NCBI GenBank assembly: GCA_001600635.1
Contig: BCKL01000003.1
Location: 186,001-250,000 of the forward strand
Direction: 5' to 3'
Source: Leucosporidium creatinivorum
Lineage: Eukaryota; Basidiomycota; Microbotryomycetes; Leucosporidiales; Leucosporidiaceae
Length of the DNA: 64,000 nt
The translations under genes and the position numbers were made by a program. The notes beneath the pieces are model-generated. The model saw only the letters and a program-made list of their open reading frames with translations. It did not search any database and was not told the DNA's origin. The first letter of the stretch is position 1, and each line of letters opens with the position of its first letter. Shown here piece after piece: positions 11,976 through 24,258 of the stretch.

Positions 11976-12882
11976 GCGGATCGCCTCTCCCCTCCTCGTG
12001 TCTCTGGGCGGGCCATAGAGCATTCGCATTGATTGCGATTTGCCGGCTCTCGGTGGTTTCGTTTCCTGTTGGGCTTTCCTCACGTTCTCTTATGCCCTCC
12101 TCCTCGTCGTCCTTCTCTCTTCTACCTCATCGCATCATTACGCACGCTTCCCTCCCCTTCCTTCACTCCCCATCCTCACTCCTTTTTTGCCCCTCGACGA
12201 GGCATGACCACCTTGCACACCCTGTAGCCATAGACGTTCTTACTCTCTGTATCCCCCACCATCGTTTATATTCCCCCACAACACCCCCAAAATGTTACCA
12301 TAGACGATGTGCTTTGCTGCAAAGATTGCGCATCCTTTCTCATACTCCTCGACTCGACCGAAGCGAACCTCGAGAGCTGCCTTCAGATACAGAACAGCCA
12401 ACGAGCCTTCTCAATGCCTCCCGAACGACTCTTCTTGCGACGCTCTTGACTCGCTCCAGGGCTTTGCGAAGCTGCGAGAGCAAGCCATGTTCGAAGTTGG
12501 CCGAGCCGAACTCGCCGAGCCTGGGAGCCGTCGAACATGAGAGGGACGAGCCGGCTGAGAGCTGAGCTGGATCCTCGACGAATAGCAGCCACGGGTACCC
12601 TTTGTCACTTGCGCACGTCATTCAGACTAAGGATTGCCGCTCAAAGCGAAGGAGCTCTTCGACGCCGGACGAGGGAAGCTCCGCCGAATTGTCGCATAGC
12701 TGCACGAGAGCCGAGCGAGAGCCACTCGCGGAAGTGCTGGGGATGATTTTCACCATGAGAAGGGGTGAGATGTCGTCCGAGTTTACAACAGTGACCTCTC
12801 GGCGCCCAACTCCAACGCCGACTGCTCTCTCCTCCTCTCCGTAACCGCCTTCCCCGCCGAAGTCAAACGCCGGCGTGGTCCA

Positions 12883-13294
12883 TTATGCTGAAGATGGGGT
12901 GAACTTGGTTCCTGTAAGCGAAGCACGGGTCAGCCTGGTTCTGCTAGAGCGATTCGGTCGACCGATCTCGACGAACCCTCGTTCATCTGAGCCATGGCGC
13001 CTCCTCGAGTGGCCATATGCCGTTCCCGCTTGGCCCTATCGTTCCTTCGCTTAGAGATGATGAAGACTGGTAGAGCGACTGTTGCACAGCAGCAACAAGG
13101 CAGAGGATTGTGAGCTCGGCTAGGGCAGCGAAGGTGCGAGACGGCCTTACTTCCTAGAACAGCGGCAAAGCTGAGCAGCGTACCGCCTGCAGAATGTATC
13201 CGATCAGTATGCAAGTCGATGGCTGCTCTGAGAAGCTTTGAGACGTACGCATATTGGAGCGAGCCGCTTGGAGGGGAGGAGGAGGAGCGCTCAT
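12883..13294 (-). CDS. 70-residue putative single-pass membrane protein
   Basis: Four short exons (13294-13249, 13186-13151, 13078-12977, 12911-12883) sum to 213 nt and keep one frame from ATG to TAA. The protein starts MSAPPPPLQAARSNMRG. A hydrophobic segment TLLSFAAVLGIALPVFIIS is followed by a strongly basic tail beginning KRRNDRAKRERHM, and it ends in GTKFTPSSA. The layout (short N-terminus, one membrane helix, positive flank) fits a small organellar or ER membrane protein. I do not recognise the family. It is divergent from the cold-shock-domain gene with 230 bp between starts. The consistent splicing frame is the main support. Confidence 0.6.
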
Positions 13295-13524
13295 CGTGAA
13301 GCAGAGTGGGGGAAGGCTTGTGTAGTAGGTGCTGGCTGAGCGAGCTAGGCTGAGCCTGAAATGGAGCTGTAGGTGATTCGAAGTCGAGCGAGGTGAATGA
13401 AGGTGAATGAGCGGAGCCAACCTTTGAGCGATTCTCAGCTCAGCACTTGCCCTCCGTCTCATCACTTCGACTCGCCTCTCGACACTCTTCCCGTCGTAGC
13501 TGCAGGACTACGACACCCGGCAAC

Positions 13525-15909
13525 ATGTCCTACAAGCGCCAGGGATCGCCTACCGGACCAGGTTAGCTCCGCTTGCTCGTTTCGACTCTCCTCCCTCTCT
13601 TTAGCGCGCTACGGTGGCTGCATGCGATTACGTGGGCTGGCAGCTGGGCGGGGGATGGTCTATCGATGTGAAGAGGGTACGGTGGGGCTGCAGGGGGAAG
13701 CCGAGCGAGCTCGTTCGGCGGAGAGCCTGGCGGCAGCTGTTTGAGTGGAGGGTGCGGACTCGGCTTGCGATGCAGCAGAGCGGCTGGGAGCTGGAGCACG
13801 GCTGGGGCTGGCTCATACCTAATCACAGTAGAGCACCGAGCTACTACAGGCGTCGCCGAGCGATATGCTGACCTTCAGCGCGCGTCGTTCCTTCCCCTCT
13901 GCTGGTAGGTGGAGTCACGACGGTCGCCTTTAAACGACCTCGCGCTTCGGATCACTTCGAGTCGCAAGCTGCCTCTGCCGCCTTGCCCGCTGGTCGTCCC
14001 CATCCGCCCCCTCCCCCTCCCCCAGCCTTCCCTGCGCCGCCGACCGGTCCTGCTGCCTCTCGAGGTGTAGCAGCTGGTGGAGGCATACCTCAGGGAAGGA
14101 GGCAGGGAGTATGCACTCACTGGGATCTACAGAAGGCGTACGGCTTCCTTCAGGATCATGCGAACGGACCCGATTCGAAACGAGGTAAGCTCATGGCTCT
14201 CAACTCGGCGATAGCGTGGTGCTGACCTTCGCCTCTGAATCATCAGTCTTTTGCCATAACTCTTCGCTTGCGTGGGCTGGTGATGGAAAGCAGGAGTTTG
14301 CGTCCCTCGCCATCGGCGACGAGGTCGAGTTCGAGTACATCGACGGCGAGCGAGGAGTCGAAGCGGTCAGGGTCACGGCGACAGTGCAGTTCTCGGAGCG
14401 TCGTCGAGGAACGGTCACCGCCTTCAACGACGAGAAGGGCTACGGCTTTGCTGCAGACTCGGAACCAGCCACCGTCGGCAACAAAGAAGGTGGGTCAAAG
14501 CTGTCGACCCCTCGCCTCGAGAGCTACATTGACGCTCGCTTTTCTCGCAGTCCTCGTTCACCACAAGAAGATCAAGTCGAATGCTCGTCACAAGACTCTG
14601 GTCGTCGGCGAGCTCATCGAGTACGGCTTGGTGTCGACCGCCAAAGGCTTCGCCGCAATCGACATCGTTCAACTCGACCCTCCTCAGAGTGAGCATCTTG
14701 ATTTCTGTTCGATCGCTGTTGCTGTAACACTAACCAACCTTCACTCCTCCTCAGTCGCCGGCATGTCAACGCCTAGAGGCGGTGCTCCCTCGGCCTCGGC
14801 TGCCTCGACCAGCGCTGCTCAACCCAGCTACGACTACTCGGCGTACGGCTATCAGCTCGGCCAAGATGGGCAGTGGCATCCCACTTCTGCAGCGCCTACG
14901 ACTGCTGGTGAGTAGTGCAGTGCTCCCCGTTCCTCGCTCCCGAGCGCCGAGCTGACCTCGACCCGCCGCTTTCGCAGAAGCGTACTATGCGATGTATGGC
15001 GTCTACCCCGGCCAATCCTACCCTCCTCAAGTCCCTGCTTCGACCGCTCCTCCGTCCGCACCTGCTCCTCGACCACCTGCGCCCGAGCAACGCCCGCCGC
15101 CAGCAATCCCCGCCATCCGACCTCGCGAAGGACCTCCTCCCGTCCGCCGACCACCTCAGCAAGCTCCTCCTCCCCCTCCTCCTCCCCAGCATGCTCCTCC
15201 ACCGCCCCCTCCTCCCTCCCACTACCAAGCTCAGAACTCGCCGTACCCACAACCTTCGTACTCTGCTCCTCTTCCGCCGTCTCAGCATCAGGGCTGGCCC
15301 GAAGCACCGCCCCGCGCCAGTCCTCCGATGAGCTCGGACGTCACCTGGGGATCGCGAGGGCCACCACCCGCCCAACTCGAGCAGCAGCCTTCGTACGAGC
15401 GCGAGCCGAGCTATTCGCAGCCAGCGCCCTACGATCCTCCCGCTGCCTACGACCAGTCGCGCCCCTCTTACGACCGCGCTGCATACGAGCACCCGCCACC
15501 ACAACAGCATCCGCAACAGTACGGCCAGCCAGTGCAATCTCCTGCCCACTATGGTGGCTACGGCGAGGCAGGAGGATACGCTCCTTCCGCTCGCGGAGGA
15601 GCAGGGCCGCCGCCCGAGTCGTGGGGAGCAGCGTCGAGCGGATGGGAAGAAGCAGGAAGAAGGCCTGCGCCTGCTGGAGCTTACGAGTCACCCGCGCCGA
15701 ATGGAGCAGCCTACCGCCAACCTCCGCCGAGGGCAGGCCCAGGTGAGGCTCCGTGGCGCGCTGCTGCTGGAGAGGCGCCGAGGGGTGGAAGAGGAATGGG
15801 ACCGTTTGCTGGTGCTGGATCTGTGTCGATGTCGATCTTGTACGAGGGCAGGCAGGTTCGAGGAGGAGCGGGAGAGACGCCTTTCGCGGCGTACACGAAT
15901 GGCTGGTAG
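13525..15909 (+). CDS. tandem cold-shock-domain RNA-binding protein with Pro/Gln/Tyr-rich tail
   Basis: The start MSYKRQGSPTGP is followed by an intron and a proline-rich lead. The first cold-shock domain reads GVCTHWDLQKAYGFLQD, VFCHNSSLAWAG, then IGDEVEFEYIDGERGVEAVR. A second one follows directly: GTVTAFNDEKGYGFAADSE, VLVHHKKIKSN and LVVGELIEYGLVSTAKGFAA. KAYGF and KGYGF correspond to the RNP1-type motif, though other aromatic positions differ from bacterial Csp proteins. The last large exon (from about 14978) is low complexity: PPPPPP runs, QQPSYEREPSYSQP and many Tyr/Gln/Gly residues, ending ETPFAAYTNGW. Role inferred: binds single-stranded RNA, perhaps in mRNP granules. No specific orthologue is recognised. 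Confidence 0.82.
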
Positions 15910-16059
15910 CTTGGATGGAATTGCTTGTTGAAGCTTATTCAGTACTGTTCTGTACCGAATGAGAAGCGAAGTGTTGGTTGAGAGCCTACGGCCTTCAGCA
16001 GGCGCGCTCGCGCGCTCGAGCTCGACGAGGCTTGCCCTCCGTCTGCTTCGTCTCTTTCG

Positions 16060-17813
16060 ATGGCCGGCGCCCAGGAGGAAGTCGGGGACACACTTGTAGG
16101 GGCAGCAGAAGCTGCACATGCTGTCTCGACCTCGCTACCGCCTCGTCAGCCTTCGAGGCGATACTTGAGGGTCAACAATCTGCTCGGCAAGCTCATCCTG
16201 GCACTGCTGGCCGTGCTGGCGTGGAAAGGCTTTGAGCTGGTAGTGATACAGACAGGTATGTGCAGTGCCCTCTGCTTTGCTACCTCCAGCTCATCACGTC
16301 CTCGCAGGCAGCTACATCGTCCTGGTCCAACAGCGACCCCTCCTCGCTCGAGTCTATCAAGCTCAGTTCATCGTGTGGTACAGCTGGCTCCTCTACTGCT
16401 TCTTCTCCGTCTACCTCGTACCACGGCCGAAACCCAGCAAGCTTCCGCCGCCCGAGGTCGTCTCGCGCTCTGTGGTGAGCTCTCTCCGTCATCGCCGAAC
16501 TCCCGTTTCGCTCGCTCATGCACCCTTCGATACAGATCTTCGAGTGTACATCGGATGGTCAACCTGCGCGCTGCTTCGAGGACGACTGTGCGGGAGCCTG
16601 GAAGTCGCTTCGGACTCGGCATTGCCGGGATTGTGGAGTTTGTCAGTGAGTTGCGCTCGCTCTGCTCTCCTCGGAGCCTCAGACGACTAGACACACTTCT
16701 CTTAGACCCGGCTTCGACCATCATTGCCCCTTCATGGACGCCTGCGTCTCAGCCAACACTTTCAAGGCCTTCGCTTGCTTCCTTTTCGTGCGTTTGTCCC
16801 TCGCGAGCTCGGCTGTGGGCTCATCGCTGACTCTAGTACTCGCCATAGACGACATTGCCCTTGATTGGTTTTGCCGAGGTACCTCTGATACCCTTACAGC
16901 TACGAGCTGTTCGCGAGGTGGTGCAAGCAACTTGGTCGACCGAAGCGATGAGCGAAGCTTGGTGGTCAAGATGGTGGAGTTGGGCAGGAGGACCCGTCTG
17001 GAGGTGAGTCTATGACTTTTTTGGAGTGCTCTCTAGCTCATGTGCACTTTCGCAGGTACGGCGGAGCGCTACTTCTCGGCTACAGGCGATACCCTTCGGT
17101 ACTCGGCGCCGAACGTCTCCTCTTCTCAGACAAGGCGACAATTTCGCTTTCCAAGTCACCTTCTCCACTATCATACACCACTCTCTCCACCCCTCACCTC
17201 ACTCCTCTTCTGCTCGTCGTCAGCGGCGCTTTTGTGTGGTGGGTCGCCATCGCAAGTGAGTTCTGCTGCCTGCTCTGGGATAAAGGCGACGAGCTGACAC
17301 AACATCGACCTCCCAAGTGATCACGACCATCGTCATCAATGCTCGGCGTGGTCTTAGCACGGTCCAGGTCGAGCGCATCCGACGATGGAAGCTCATGTCC
17401 GCCGAGCGTCGCTCGCCAACAGCCTCGCCTACAACAGGTGCGACCTACGATCCTCGGATACGGCTTTGGGTACCTTTACCGCGTGAGGAGTGCTCCGAAG
17501 GCGGCGCAGTGGTGTATGTGGATCCCACCGAGCCGCTGTTCGATCTCGGCGCTCGGAGGAATTGGGAATTGCTGATGGGCGAGAAGGTTTGGGAGTGGTT
17601 CGGTGAGTTCGACCTCGCGTTTTGAACGATTTGCCGTTGACACCAGCCTCTACTGCAGTCCCGTGGATCAAGAGGTGCGCAAGGCGGTCTGGTCGAGCTC
17701 CCACGCCGAGCGCTCGCTGACCGCTTTCTCCTCACAGCCGAGTCGACGACTTCGAGATGAACCCATCCGTAGTAAGGAGACTTCAAGACAAAGCTCGGAA
17801 GCGGGCGACATGA
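16060..17813 (+). CDS. DHHC-family protein S-palmitoyltransferase
   Basis: A multi-exon membrane protein. Hydrophobic segments include [22 protein letters not shown] and FIVWYSWLLYCFFSVYLV before the Cys-rich core, and LLVVSGAFVWWVAIA after it. The core reads FECTSDGQPARCFEDDCAGAW, RTRHCRDCGVC, then across an intron PGFDHHCPFMDACVSANTF. The DHHC tetrad, whose Cys takes the acyl group, is intact, and the usual zinc-binding Cys/His pattern is present. The C-terminal cytosolic end reads VDDFEMNPSVVRRLQDKARK. The enzyme attaches palmitate to cytosolic cysteines of membrane proteins. I cannot assign it to a specific yeast orthologue (Pfa, Swf1 or Erf2 types). It converges on APN2. Confidence 0.83.
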
Positions 17814-18043
17814 TAGACAAGCGCGACTTCTATAATCTTATGCAGCCCCGAACAAAAGCTCGAGACAAACCGTCTCGCGAGCAGCGGCAAAGGACGCTCG
17901 CTCCCTGTACATCTCATGTAGCTCAACACTCTCGCACGCGGTACACAGCACGGCAAGCTTTTATCACAAGCGGAGGAAAGGCGAGGTTATACGACAAGGG
18001 GTACGGCGGAAGGGAAGGGGAGAACGGAAGCTGACGATGCAAG

Positions 18044-20471
18044 CTAGGCCTTCTTGCTCTTCTTGCTCGACCATCCATCGAGGTTCATGCCTGCTGGTCG
18101 TTTTACAGTCGTCTCCCCTGCGAGAACAGAGAGCGCGGGCGTCAGCTTGACCATCGCCGAGAGGAGCGAACGCGCTACTCACACTGAAAAAAGTCGCAAC
18201 GGAACTCGGTGTTGACGTGCAGCTTGGCTTGACCCTTGTCATAACCAGGTCCGACCGGTCTACGGGGTGGGAGCGAAGGAGAGAAAGCCGAAAGCGCATC
18301 AGCGGCGCCCACCGAGCGGGAACGCGCGAGCACGCTCACCTCTGGCACATGAAGAAGCGACGACCCTTATTGATGCCCGACTTGTTGACGGTCCAAAGCT
18401 TTGTCGGCTCGTTGTGACCCGCGCAGACCGGCGGTGGCTTGGACTGGAAGAGGTTCGACCAAGCCGACTTGGCATCGGCGTTTGACGAAGCGGTAGCCTC
18501 GAACTCCTCCGCGTCCATAATCTCCAGATCCGAACCGTCGTCGTCGTCTGCTCCATTCTTCGGTGTTTTGGGCGAGGGCGAGTCGACCTTCTCCTTCTTC
18601 TTTTTGCCGCCCTCCTTCGCCTTCTTGGTAGCCGCCTTCGGCTTCGGTGGAGGTGCAAAGAAGCTGGCGATGCTCTGCTGTCCTCCCATGGGCTTGATCT
18701 CGACCTCCTTCTCCTTCTCCTTGCCCTTCCACTTGCTCGAGCTCGAATTCGACGACGAGGTCGACATGGGCGTGCTGGTGCCGGTGCTCGATTTGAGCGA
18801 CTTGAGAGGAGTAGGGGCCGAGGAGGATGGGGTCTTGATGGCGAGCTTCGAGGTCGAAGCGACTGCTGAGCCGTTGGTGGGGGCGGACGAAGCGGGAGCC
18901 GAGGCGGAGGGGACCGAGGGAGCAGCAGCGGCACCGGCCTTGAAGAAGCTCATGAGGTTCTTCTGCGCGCTTGAAAACTCCCTGTACTTGCGAGTGGCGA
19001 AGGCGGGAGGGTCGGGCTTGGGTCCATCGCGCGTGCGATTCGGATTCATCTCGTCCCAGAGCGACACCTTGCCTCGTCCTTCGATCTCAATCTCGTCGTG
19101 GAAGTCGACAAAGACGGGGCAGTGGTCGGATCCCATGACCTCAGGCTGGATATTCGAGTCGCGGATCCAAGGAATGAGACCGGGAGTGACGAGGACGTAA
19201 TCGAGTCGAGTGCCGTAGTTGGAGGGTCTGGGGCGTGCGAAGGTCAGTACGACATGCGAGGGGTAAGTATATTGCTTTCAGACTAACCGAGCGTCAATCT
19301 TGGTGTTCCAGCCTGCGTGAGAGGGCGCGAGAGGCGTCAGCAGGAGCTCGCCAAGGACCGGAGCTCGGCGCGACTCACAAGTGAACATGCCCTTGCGATC
19401 AGGGTGGCAGCGGCGAGTAACGTCGATCATGGGTCCGTTGGGTCCGACAAAGTCCCTGAGCCATCGCCTTGGTGGGTGGTCGGTGAAGTTCTCGAGGCCT
19501 TGCTCCTTCGCGCGCACGGCTGGCTCGGCAGTGTCGAGGTTCTCGGCGCAGATGTTCTGAGGGGTGCTATAGGGTCAGCGAAGGCGTGATTGGGGTCTCA
19601 TAGAGCTACTTACCAGATCTCCGACGACAATGACCTCTCGGCCAGCCTTGATGAGGTTGCGAGCGCGCCGGTCGACCAGGAGGTTGAAGTAGTTCTTGAA
19701 GATGAGGCGGTCGTCGTTCGTCTCGTTGGGGCAGTAGCTGTGGAGTCGGAAGTCAGCTACAGGTCCCGAAGCAGTGGCCTCAAGCTCACAGGTTGATCAG
19801 TACGAAGAGGCCGCAATCGCAGACGGTCGTCCTTCCCTCCGCGTCCAAGTCCCTCATCTCCTCGAACGTGAGGTCGACGTCGCTTCCCAGAGGGTATCCT
19901 CCAATCCTTTCCGACTCAGTGAGGGCCGCAGGAAGCAGTGAAGTAGCCAATCCTTCCTCCGCCTTGAGGGGGATGGTCGCCTCGCTCTTGGTGAGGATGG
20001 CAGTGCCGTGGATGCCCTTGACGGAGCGCGCGAAGAAGGAGAAGAAGCCTTCGAAGTCCTCCATCACGGCCAGAGACTTGTCCATCTGAGCTCGAGTGAT
20101 CTTCGTCTCTGCGAAGGGGGAGAAGGGGTGAGCGCGTCGCGAGTGAGCCGAGGCCAGGGCAAACTCACCTTGTAGGCAGATAATGTCGGCTTCGAGCATC
20201 TTCATAGCGCCTTCATAGGTCTTGCCATCTCGCCAGCTGTGCGAAACGCAGCCAGAGGTGAGCTACAGCCTTGCACCGCGCGCGACTCTATCATCGAGCT
20301 CTCCCACAGCTCGCTACAGCCTCCTCAATCCCTGCACCAGTCGCAACAGCTGCTCACTTATCTACTACAGCTCCTCCTCTTTTCTCTCCCACCTCAGCTA
20401 CAGCTAGAGACTCACGGATGGTACTGAAGGAGCGTCCTGAGTCCGTTGACGTTCCAGGTGAGGAGCCGCAT
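18044..20471 (-). CDS. APN2: AP endonuclease 2 with two PCNA-binding motifs and a GRF zinc finger
   Basis: An exonuclease III-family class II AP endonuclease acting in base-excision repair. The N-terminus MRLLTWNVNGLRTLLQYHP opens the fold. The catalytic motifs ADIICLQETK, YCPNETND, GDLNI and GSDHCPVFVDF are all present. The C-terminal half is a long Ser/Pro/Lys-rich linker with two good PIP boxes: QKNLMSFF (18942-18965) and QQSIASFF (18657-18680). It ends in a GRF-type zinc finger, CAGHNEPTKLWTVNKSG ... GRRFFMCQR ... FRCDFFQ, as in yeast Apn2 and human APE2. The final exon is KRPAGMNLDGWSSKKSKKA. At least seven exons. Identification is firm. APE2-type proteins bind PCNA and usually one PIP box is described, so two are worth noting. 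Confidence 0.92.
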
Positions 20472-20816
20472 CCTTACTAGCTCTCAGAGATAAAGCCGAG
20501 CAGTCCAAGTGAGAGGAAGGTGCTCCCTGCAGCGGCGAGAGGTGACGTTGAGAACGAGCAGAAGTGGCGAAGGGCAAGCCAGGCGAGCGCGACGGCGACG
20601 CGTTGATCTCTGCATCGGAGCGGGTCGCAGACAGCTCTGGCCTGTTCTACATCAACTGGGAGGGTGTACAGCCCCCGTAGTAGCTACTTGGTCGACTGCA
20701 CGACCCTGCTGATCTGTGAAGCCCACTCTCGGCGCCGAGTCGCTCCATCTCGCCCGCCCCACCTCTGAGCAGTATGCACAAGCCTCGTCTATTCCATAGT
20801 CTATAAGACAATACGT

Positions 20817-22666
20817 CTATTCTCCCCTCGCCTCCCTGACGCACTCAGCCAGCCTGCTGAACGCCAGCTCGGCATCCCCCTCGGTCGCCAGCGAGAAAGA
20901 GACACGGACGAAGGAGCTGATGGAGCCGTTGGGCGAGAAGCCCTTGCCCGGTACGGCGAGCACACCCTTCTTGACGGCGGTGGTGGAGATGAGCTCGGAC
21001 GAGTCGCCCTGCGAGCCGTCTTTGGTGAGGTGGAGGTCGATGTAGAGCTGAGGGAGTGAGCGCCGAGGTCAGCTTGAGCGTGATGAGTGGACTCAAGAAG
21101 GCCGAAAACGCACGAACATGCCAGCATCGGGGCTGACCCAGTTGGCGAGGCCATCGAGGTGCTTGTGCGCTACACGCTCAAACATGTCGCGCTTCTCGAG
21201 GTAGAAGTCGGCGACTCGGCGCGTGTGGGCGATGAAGCCGTCGTGGCCCCACTTGTTCAGGAGGACGAGGACAATAGCTTGGGTGGTGGAGCTATTGGGC
21301 GTGCAGCGAGTGTAGGTAGCGTCAGCGAACTGCAGACCTCCTGCGCCGGGGTGCTTCGAGCTCACCTGGGCTGGAGGTTGGTGTTGGAGGTGATGAGATC
21401 GACGACGTCTACGACTTCCTTGGGTCCAGTGAGGAATCCAATACGCATTCCTGAACTGAGGATCTTGGACATGGAGTCAAAGCGGATGACTCGGCCGGTC
21501 TCTCCTCCGTTGCGAGCCTCGAGCTCGAGGTAACTGGGAGCCTGTTCCGCAGGGTTGAAGTGAAGGAAAGCGTAGGCGTCGTCCTCGAGGATGAGGAGGT
21601 TGTGCTTGCGGGCGAGGGCGAGGATCTTCTCCTTGCGGTCGAGAGGGGAGGAGCAGCCAGTGGGGTTGGATCCGGTGGGGCTGAAGAGCGAGATTGGTCA
21701 GTCTGAAGACCTCGGAGGAAGCGTATAGGGCTCACATGGTGTACAGAAGCTTGGGGAAGCGCTTGTTGGGGTACTTGGTGGCCCAGTTCTCTAGGGTATC
21801 TTCGAGAGCGTCGGCCGAGATTCCAGAGGTGTCGGTCGGGATCTCTGCAGAGATCGGACCTTCGTTAGCGGGGGACTGACGGCTAGAACAGCGCCTTTTA
21901 GACTCACCTACGGCCTCGCAAGGCATGGGTTCGAGCAGGCCGAGTGTACCGCTGCGAGAGGAGGAAGGGGGGTTCAGTCGGCTGCCTCCTTCTTCGGCGC
22001 ACAAGGAAGAGCTCGGCTCACGAGTAGACAGGGGACTCTAGCAGGATGGTGTCCCCATCATTGACAAGCGCCATCATGGCCTGAACGAGGGGACGGGTCA
22101 GCTGAGCGTACTCGGGATCTGTCGCGTCGGCGACGCCGGCGGAAGCGCACCTTGTTGATGAGGTCCTGTAGGAGGGCGACGAGGCTCAGATCTCAAGCCG
22201 AATGCGCTCAGGTAGTGTATATCAGACTCACCTGACTTCCAGAGCCCACACTGACCCTCCAGCTGGGGTCCTTCTCGCGCTTGTGTCGGATCGTCTGCAG
22301 CTGCTCCAACCACTTGACGAGGCCGCCGAGGCCAGCAGTGGGACCGTACTGGAGACCCTCGGTGAGCGCATCCGACTCTACGACGAGCGTCTCGACTGGG
22401 TCCGAAGGGATGATGGGCTTGAGAGCGACGGAGATGGATGAGAAGGGGAAAGTAGCGGGGTTGGGCTTGCCGGCGAGCAGGGACACCATGCCAGGGATCT
22501 GCTCGAGAGGGAACAGCCCGCGGACTGCAGTACAGAGCGAGTGGTCAGCTTCCTGAGCCCGGAGAGAGGACGGCGAGGAGTGCGCTCTAGAGGACGTACT
22601 GGCGGAAGGGGTGAACTTGCGACCCTGGGCCGAGATAAAGTAGTTCCAGTCGATAGTACTCGTCAT
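20817..22666 (-). CDS. class I/II PLP aminotransferase (ARO8/kynurenine-alpha-aminoadipate type)
   Basis: A fold-type I PLP aminotransferase. The start reads MTSTIDWNYFISAQGRKF. Later motifs are MVSLLAGKPNPATFPFSS, LTEGLQYGPTAGLGGLVKW, VGSGSQDLINKAMMALVNDG, PTGSNPTGCSSPLDRKEK, ILEDDAYAFLHFNP and FDSMSKILSSGMRIGF. The Lys in SMSKIL is the Schiff-base residue, and NPTG and DDAY are the usual cofactor-contact motifs. The pattern fits the Aro8 / aromatic and 2-aminoadipate aminotransferase group; exact substrate cannot be told. It is head to head with a PLP-homeostasis gene only 102 bp away. Many short introns. Confidence 0.87.
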
Positions 22667-22768
22667 CTTAAAGTCTATAGTCTAGTCGAGAACAGAGGCG
22701 AGAAGGAGAGCAGCGAAGGAGTCAAATCCAGGACGATTTGACGAGCCGGGCGAGCTTGCCCTTCGTCT

Positions 22769-23830
22769 ATGTTGTCTCGGCCCCTTCGGCACTTCACTAC
22801 AGCTTCAGTTACTCGCCTTTCATCCACTCGCGCCATGCCCGTAGAACAGCCTACAGAAGAGCGCTCGGCCGAGTTGATTTCTCTCTTTGACGAGATTCAG
22901 CAGCAGGTCAATGCAGCTGCTGCAGATCGAGCAGCGGGGGACAAGGTGAGCTGTACTGTACAGCTGTGTGCTGCTCTCGCTGTTGCTGATGCGCTTCTCA
23001 CTGTCGAACAGCCCCGCCTCGTCGCCGTCTCCAAGCTCAAGCCCGCGTCCGACATTCTGGCGCTGTACAAGCACGGCGTGCGCCACTTTGGAGAGAACTA
23101 TCCGCAAGAGCTGGTCGACAAGGCCCAGGAGGTGCGTTCAGCTGCTTCTGTAGCCCTCGGCGTGAGCTCAGCTGACCCGTCGCTCCTCTCTGTCCAGCTC
23201 CCTTCGGACATCGAGTGGCACTTTATCGGCGCTCTGCAGTCCAACAAGGCCAAGATGCTGGCATGCGAGCTTCTGTACTTTCCTTCGACCACCTGAGCTC
23301 CGTCGCTGACCCTCTCCCGCTCGACAGCTGTCCCAAACCTCTTCGCTCTTGAGACCCTCACCTCCATCAAGTCGGCCAAGCACCTCCACAACACCCTCTC
23401 CTCCCTCTCTCCTCCTCGTACTACACCTCTCAACGTCTTTCTCCAACTCAACACCTCTTCGGAACCTCAGAAAGCCGGTCTCGCTCCCTCCGCCTCCGCC
23501 GACTCGGACCTTCTCGCTCTCGCCAGCCACATTGTGGAAAAGTGCCCGACCCTTCGCCTTCGCGGATTGATGACCATTGGATCCTTTGAGAGCTCGACGG
23601 CCGACGGCGAGCAGAACCCTGACTTCGAGGTCCTCGTCAAAGCGAGGGAGGAGCTGCTAGCCGAGCTTCGGCGGAAGGAGTCGAGCGAGGGCTACGAGGT
23701 CGTGCTCAAGGAGGGACTCGAGTTGAGCATGGGCATGAGTGAGGACTTTGCTCAGGCGATCCGGCAGGGGAGCAGCAACGTGAGGGTCGGCAGCAAGATC
23801 TTTGGCGCGAGGCCGCCGAGGGGGGCCTGA
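22769..23830 (+). CDS. pyridoxal-5'-phosphate homeostasis protein (YggS/PROSC family)
   Basis: A YggS/PLPBP alanine-racemase-like TIM-barrel protein that holds PLP and buffers its free level; no enzymatic reaction is known. The upstream ATG (22769) gives MLSRPLRHFTTASVTRLSS, an Arg/Ser-rich, acid-free leader like a mitochondrial presequence. A second ATG gives MPVEQPTEERSAELIS for a possible cytosolic form. Family motifs are RLVAVSKLKPASDILALY (PLP Lys in VSK), GVRHFGENYPQEL, IEWHFIGALQSNK, RLRGLMTIG, ELSMGMSEDFAQAI and NVRVGSKIFGARP. All family landmarks are intact. It shares a short intergenic promoter with the aminotransferase at 20817-22666. Confidence 0.92.
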
Positions 23831-24245
23831 TCATGGATGGGAGGTTGGCGCGACGTAGCTCGGCTGTAGTGGTGTTGTACGAATATCCGCAACCGCATCA
23901 TTGTCGATTGGTGCCGTGGAATGCGGGTGAAGGTCCGTCAGCCTTGTTTGCTTGCTGCTGTCTGCCCTCGGCGCCGCTTTCGTCCTCTCACCTGGCGGTC
24001 GGGCATCTCTGGGCTGTCTACGCTCTTGCTGGATTGCTGGCTTTGCTGAGCCCTCCCCTGTTTGTGCATGCGTGGTGAACGGTGTAAGCCGTGGGAAGCG
24101 AGAAACGGGCTCTCGGCGCCTCGGCGCCTCGGCTTCCCACCCCTTCACAACGCTCGCAAAGCCCTCGCTCACTTTCCCGCTCGTCACAGCACTCTAGTAC
24201 ATCGCTTCTCTCCTCGACTGTTCTGTAGCGCTGTAGAGGGCTGTT
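23831..24245. other. intergenic, no gene seen
   Basis: About 415 bp between the YggS-family stop codon and inverted arm A. It contains palindromic CTCGGCGCCTCGGCGCC-type words near 24111-24130 and no convincing ORF. Confidence 0.5.
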
Positions 24246-24258
24246 TCGGCGCCCCTCG

